DNA of 64,000 nt from Breviolum minutum Mf 1.05b.01. Lineage: Eukaryota > Sar > Dinophyceae > Suessiales > Symbiodiniaceae. Both the position numbers and the translations under genes were made by a program. This document shows, in pieces, positions 59,101-64,000 of the stretch. The stretch covers positions 89,355-153,354 of the forward strand of contig DF240777.1 in assembly GCA_000507305.1 (NCBI GenBank), given 5' to 3'. Under the pieces are notes generated by a model. It ran no database searches and had not been told where the DNA came from. It was given only the letters and a program-made list of their open reading frames with translations. How positions within the stretch are numbered: the first letter of the stretch is position 1; each line of letters starts with the position of its first letter.

Positions 59101-61027
59101 TGGTGTAGCGATTGGTGGCGGGTGCTGAAATGACATCTCTGTAGTGGTTGCAGACTAGTTACTAAATTTACATTTGGTGTTGAAATGGGTGTTGAGAGAA
59201 TGTGAGAATGTGAGAATGATCTGAGGGGTACCAAATTGGGATACTGTAGCAGTCTGATTGAACAACAACTCAAGAGTATCTGCCGTACCTGGGATTTTCT
59301 CCGAGTTAGTCTTTTGCTGCATAAATTATAGCTTTTGATTGCTAGTAGCTCATTTTGTTGGGGTACTAATCCCAAGGATCTGAGACCATAATCCCAAGGA
59401 TCTGAGACCATGTCCCGAATGAAGCTGCTTTTGATGATGTCAATTCGTCCGGATCTTTCGATGAGCTCATTCGATTGCTTGAGCGTGCGTAGGCTTACGA
59501 CAAGTATTGCGAAGGGTTGAAACTCTTGCTTCAGGCCGGCCGGTGGTTGAAATTCACCCCCTCTAAGTCTAAGTCTAAGAGTCTAAGTAGCACAAGTCTT
59601 CATTTAGAACTGGCAATTGACCTGTTTGAAGAGACATCAGTGCAGCGATGAAGTGACCTTTGCCACCAAAGAACAAACCTTCCACATCTCATTGTGGAAC
59701 AGGTGATGCCTCAGTTGCGAGAGGACCGAGCTCAACACTTTTGGTATGTGCAATTGTGTGGTGCACAATTTGGGGGCTGGTTGTTTTCATCTGAAATGCT
59801 TGGTAGGAAGATGCTCAAGCATCCCGACTACGATCCAAAGTGAGTGGATACTTGGAGGAGGTGCCAATGGGGTGCCAAGTTGCCAAGACAGGAGTTTCAT
59901 TATGTGAGCTGAGGCGGAGCGCCTCAAAGAACGTCGAGATAGTAGGAGTCCCCAGTGCAGCTGTGGAATTTAAAGAGGATACCCAAACAACTTTGCTGCA
60001 ATGATAGTCGAAGTGTTGTTGAAACGCAAGCCTACAAGCTTGCACCCATAGAGACATTGACTTTTGAATTCCTTTGACTGCTTTCAGTGTGAATTTACGT
60101 GAAGATGACGCCATAAAGGTGGGGGTTCATGTGCTCCTGAAGAAAATGGGCAGGCCTGTGGCTGTGGTCTTGTGCAATCAAACATTCTGTAGATCCATCT
60201 TTCGAAGATTACTGGAGACAGCATTCTAAGGTGAAACATGGTGAAAACATAGTTGCATTTCCATAATCATTCAGATCACGTCTTCATACCATGGTGATGG
60301 ATAGCGATGGCAGGGCTCTCGCCGCCGGCGCCGCTCTGGTCGAGGTCTCCATCTGCCTAAATCCAACTGAAATTCTGGGGGTAGAAAGTTCTGATTGCAC
60401 TGCTTTGAAGGTCCATATATGTTTTATATTTGTTCTGAGTCAGTTTATGTTCATTTTCCTTCCGTTCTGTTTTCAAGGAGGAGCTGATGTGCCACCACCA
60501 CCTCGAAGCCGGGCGGAGAGCCAAGGCTGCAACCTACCAGCAACCTGTTATAACCTGTTCCCTACACTTCCCAGAGCCATGTGGATGCCCAAAATTTGCT
60601 AAAATTCCGAATGACCGGCGTAGGTCAAAGCTATATAATTACTGTAAGTGCTAATTGTTGCCATGTTTTCCAGAGAATGACTCTAGAATCTCCCTGGCAT
60701 TCAGGCTCCGAGCGAAGGCCGAGCTGAGCAGTTTGACACACTGAAAGTGCTCACTATATCCTGCTTTCATTGCGTTTGTTTTTCAGATTTTTCAGCCCCT
60801 ATGAGAACGGGCTCAAGACTTGATCAAGCACTTGTTGTTGATTCTTGACATGCCTTTGACAGTTTCAACCTCCATGATTCCCAGTTTCACTCATCGTTTC
60901 CTAATGTTTCCGAAAGAAGATTCAATGCCACAGGAGTCGTCGGCACTTCCACTTGCGTGCAGCTGCAGAGGTGGACCGTGAAGGCCATCAGACTTGCCAT
61001 GATGTCTGCTATCAACTCAAGATGTAA
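56129..61027 (+). CDS. Unrecognised multi-exon protein
   Basis: Exons: 56129-56194 (LQDLIVKGEELVQRG), 57091-57183 (RFFDDQDGVQQAEFVGFM), about 57400-57560, about 57985-58010, 58557-~58650 (ALEDGDLSVEARIELGTPK), 59703-59743, 59807-59839, 60088-60118, 60478-60546, 60705-60746, and a last exon from 60934. The chain 59703 to 60118 joins exactly in phase (2, 2, 0) and reads LREDRAQHFW, KMLKHPDYDPN, VNLREDDAIK. The DDQDG...EF stretch looks like a damaged EF-hand loop but lacks the regular spacing, so calcium binding is not claimed. The last exon is open in two frames that stop at 60979 or 61027. No family is recognised; it is possibly two genes. Confidence 0.45.
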
Positions 61028-61509
61028 AAGGCTGCGTTGGCCGTTCCGCAACCATTTATGATCATTTATGCATTTTTGTGTTTAAGAGTGGATGTTCCCA
61101 GCCACAAACCCTGAATCCACGACATGAATCTGCTACAGCTCGCCGTTCGACGGAAGATAGATACAGTAATGAAATTATAGAGTGTGAACTGCGACGATTC
61201 TGCTGCATGACTCAAAAATACACCATCAACAACGCCAGTTTTGTTGCTGTGAACCTTTGACGCAGAATCTTAGGGAAACCAGATCACAGACGTTTTACAT
61301 CGTTTTACAGCACCAAGTGGCCCAGGCGTCATGAGAGATGAGGGGTTGAAAGCAGTTGTAACTCTAGGAGCTTTAGATTATCAGCGTGGGTGCCATGCCC
61401 CAGTCACGACATGTTTGCTTCGACGGATTTGTCAATCCTTTGGGTCACATTTTCTCCAGGTGACTTTGACAAAAGTTTAATTAACTTTTTTTTTTCCTGT
61501 CGATGGTAG

Positions 61510-61650
61510 CAAGGCCAGTCGCGTGTGTCCAACGTGTTTTTGGGATTTCCCATGACTGGGGACCCCAAGAACTCAGGCTTGCTGGACCTCTCTTCTCTGT
61601 CAGCGCTATGGTGCTGCTGTTGCGAAATGGCACAACTCTCAAAGAGTCAG
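61510..61650 (+). CDS. Single exon, Cys-rich, unassigned
   Basis: Bounded by AG at 61508-61509 and CAG|GTGCTT at 61650, phase 0, 47 codons. It reads SRVSNVFLGFPMTGDPKNSG and later LWCCCCEMAQLSKSQ. Another frame over it (start 61503) is also open. No partner exon or family is recognised. Confidence 0.3.
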
Positions 61651-62192
61651 GTGCTTTTTGTCAGCATAGTGGGAGTCCCACGCTCGGTGGAAAAGGGAAT
61701 ATTTCTAAAAATCTCTTTATGAACAAGGTGAAGACATAAAGAAATAGATGAAATAGCAAATAGAAGTCACCCGGGACCCAAATCATGAGATATCATGAAC
61801 CATCATGACCTCGTCGAGACGGGCAGGAGGCTGGTGATGCACTACGGCTTCGCTTGCAACCAGCTCGCCTTCAGGGTGCTAACTTGAGTTTGTTGAGCAT
61901 GGCAAGAACGTTGGAGAAACCCACCTGCGTTTTTTTTTGGGAAACTTCTGAAAAACGAATCTTTCTTTCTTCATATTGTACAGCCTAAACTTAAGGTTTG
62001 GTATTTGTGGGGTATTTCAATTTCTTTGCTCTGTGATTCTGATTATAGATGATATAACGTATGATATGTACTACATGACCATATTCATCTATATTCTAAA
62101 TTGCCATAGTGAGTAGACATGCAATATGGTATGTGGTGTTGCCTTGCATGCATTTTCCAACTTTCATTTTTGAAACACCCGACATCCCGTAG

Positions 62193-62259
62193 AAGCTGCA
62201 TCCCAGGAAGCTTCGCTGCCACTTTCTGGATGCTGAGATGAAATTCATGGATGTGGAAT
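62193..62259 (+). CDS. Single exon with strong splice sites, unassigned
   Basis: After TAG the frame reads KLHPRKLRCHFLDAEMKFMD then VE, and ends at a clear GTGAGT donor. A frame at 62543-62687 (MSQEAKMGFKVICAQ) may be a later exon, but the phases were not matched. Confidence 0.35.
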
Positions 62260-62848
62260 GTGAGTTAACATTTTCTTTCAACTTACTCGATCTCGATCTA
62301 GTCAGAAACTTTGCAAGGCATTTCTGTCCGCCAACAGTATGAAAGCCGTGAATGTTGTGTTGATGCATTCCAACTGATAAACACAAAAGAAGCAGGGATG
62401 ACTATCAATTGAGCTATAAGAAACCCACTTGATGTGCGTCATGGCGGCTTTTGCTTTTGTGATTTTTGATGGTTGGGCTGTTTCAGTTGATGTGGAATTA
62501 AATGAGAAGTGCGAGTGCATTTTATTGGATTTTTTGTGCAGCAGCGCTTTGGACTGGAATCTTTGGACTGTTCTGCCAGATGAGCCAGGAGGCTAAAATG
62601 GGATTCAAAGTCATTTGCGCACAAGCAAAAGCAATTCAACAAACGCGTTGGCTAAAAGAGTGCAAGCACTTTGCATACGCATATTAAAGTGGTTACAGTG
62701 CATACAGGCATTCATTAGACACAATATTTGTGCAACATTCCTTTTGCGCCTTTTCAGTGAGAAATGCTTTTACCTTTCTCATGTATGTAGTATATGTATA
62801 TATATACATATCAAAATAGTATTGTACGCATGTATATACTTGACTTAA

Positions 62849-62865
<17 letters not shown>

Positions 62866-62880
<15 letters not shown>

Positions 62881-63057
62881 GTATGTATGGATGGATGGAT
62901 GGATGGATGTATGTATGGATGGATGGATGGATGGATGCATGGATGGATGTATGTATGTATGTATGTATGTATGTATGTATGTATGTATGTATGTATGTAT
63001 GTATGTATGTATGTATGTATGTATGTATGTATGTATGTATGTATGTATGTATGTATG
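62866..63057 (+). repeat. (ATGT)n / (ATGG)n tetranucleotide satellite
   Basis: About 48 tandem 4-bp units: ATGT, then an ATGG block (62888-62948) with a few ATGT and ATGC units, then ATGT to 63057. It follows a TA run at 62848-62866. The MYVC and THTY open frames on either strand are artefacts. Confidence 0.95.
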
Positions 63058-63197
63058 TTCCGTGGAACAAGGATGCCTGGAGCAGCGACTCTCAACAGCT
63101 GAATCTTAAGGCGAGAATAAGATTCCAGACATTGGCACATGCATTGAACTTGAGTTATCTAAAGATGTTTTCGAACTGAAGAGTGTTTTGATCCGAG

Positions 63198-63487
63198 ATG
63201 AAACAAAGCGAAGATCATGGCACCACCGTAGCTGTGCTGTTTAGCGATGTTCTTTTCCCGGGACTAGGCAACCATAGGTGTAAATATGTTCGTATATCAC
63301 GAGGTGATTTCTGGGGCCAATGGATGAATCCTCGAATCCTCACCTCACCGCACTCCATAGGCGATATTTCAACTGCGCCAACGATTTCCAGAAGCGTTGC
63401 TTTGGCATCTGTTAAGCTGCTAAGGTTTGATCCCAGTAAACAGGGTTGGTCCTTAACCATGTTGTGGATGGGCGATTGACCAATCAT
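63198..63487 (+). other. Overlapping open frames on both strands, strand undecided
   Basis: A 93-codon plus frame (63198-63479, containing ISTAPTISRSVALASVK) and a 90-codon minus frame (63487-63215, containing LLEIVGAVEISPMECGE) lie exactly opposite each other. Both look conserved-protein-like, as happens when the reverse complement of a real coding region is also open. I cannot say which is real. A plus frame at about 63655-63790 (FPSDTLERLMKPLASVS) may be an exon nearby. Confidence 0.25.
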
Positions 63488-64000
63488 CTAAAAAGTCCAC
63501 CTTTTTTCTAAATTGGGTCTAGGGGAAAACCATGTCTTTAAGAAAATTTGATGAAAAAAACACTTCAACTTGGTGTGCACAAAACAAACAAATGGGGTTT
63601 ATGGATGGTTTATGGGTGAAAAATCATTTTGGGTCCCCTTTTTGTTTTTGAGGCGGCTTTTTCTCTGGCAAACCAGCTTCCCTTCTGACACTTTGGAGCG
63701 ACTAATGAAGCCATTGGCATCTGTCAGTGCGACACCTCCAGCAACGTTGAGGAGCTGCTGCCAAAGTTGCTACCTTTTGGAGAAATCGGATGACTCATTC
63801 TTGCCTTTTTGAAGCAATGTTTGGTGAAACATGGTGAAACCATGTCAGTTGGTGGTTGGAACAGTCTAAATTTTGAGGTGGACGGAGGGTAGTGAACCTG
63901 AAGAAGGATACGCGGCCTACATCACATGGATGGTCGTTCTTGGGTCATAGCATGCCTTGTTGGGTTGCTGCGAAGTGTAGGAATGTCAAGCAATGTGTCC

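Overview
The window looks like nuclear DNA of a dinoflagellate, most likely a Symbiodiniaceae-type alga. No long uninterrupted genes are present. Coding sequence is cut into short exons (about 25-330 bp) ending mostly in AG|G, joined across introns of roughly 100-460 bp. The donors include GC and GA as well as GT, and AG acceptors are followed by G. Every gene that could be modelled lies on the plus strand, as expected of the long one-way gene clusters of dinoflagellates. Exons were found by reading open frames between splice sites and checking that codon phase is kept across junctions. Gene ends are firm only where stated, and 5' ends may lack exons.

Layout. 120-9274: a conserved dinoflagellate-type protein (charged coiled-coil N-terminus, an EDW...LLM...HSF core, a Gly/Lys/Tyr tail), cut by the left edge. 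9751-11261: a complete four-exon gene for a secreted protein with three PAN/Apple domains. 11.3-14.05 kb: repeats, including two near-identical 729/726 bp tandem units. 14.17-14.56 kb: the end of a membrane protein. 15.2-17.2 kb: a PX-domain (phosphoinositide-binding) protein. 17.39-20.73 kb: a 3.3 kb element with about 600 bp direct terminal repeats. 20.7-25.2 kb: mostly no supportable gene, with one large GAT microsatellite. 25.24-27.73 kb: a WD40-repeat protein. 28.5-33 kb: pieces of unrecognised genes and a THEG-like repeat protein. 33.4-37.25 kb: an Ala/Lys/Glu helical protein. 37.9-38.6 kb: a pyrimidine-rich tract. 39.3-42.7 kb: a coiled-coil protein. 43.36-48.46 kb: a CCR4/Angel/nocturnin-type endonuclease/exonuclease/phosphatase (EEP) with an inserted cysteine module, the best-resolved long gene. 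49.85-56.04 kb: an RNA-binding protein with two RRMs and a Pro-rich tail. 56.13-61.03 kb: an unrecognised multi-exon gene. 61.5-64 kb: single exons and a tetranucleotide satellite.

Functionally this is a mixed cluster of eukaryotic genes (RNA binding and RNA turnover, phosphoinositide binding, scaffolds, a secreted carbohydrate- or protein-binding protein). There is no sign that neighbours share one pathway, which is normal for dinoflagellate clusters. The most unusual features are the repeated use of GA-AG introns whose two ends carry the same short AGGA-type sequence, and the Cys-X2-Cys pair module inserted in the EEP nuclease.
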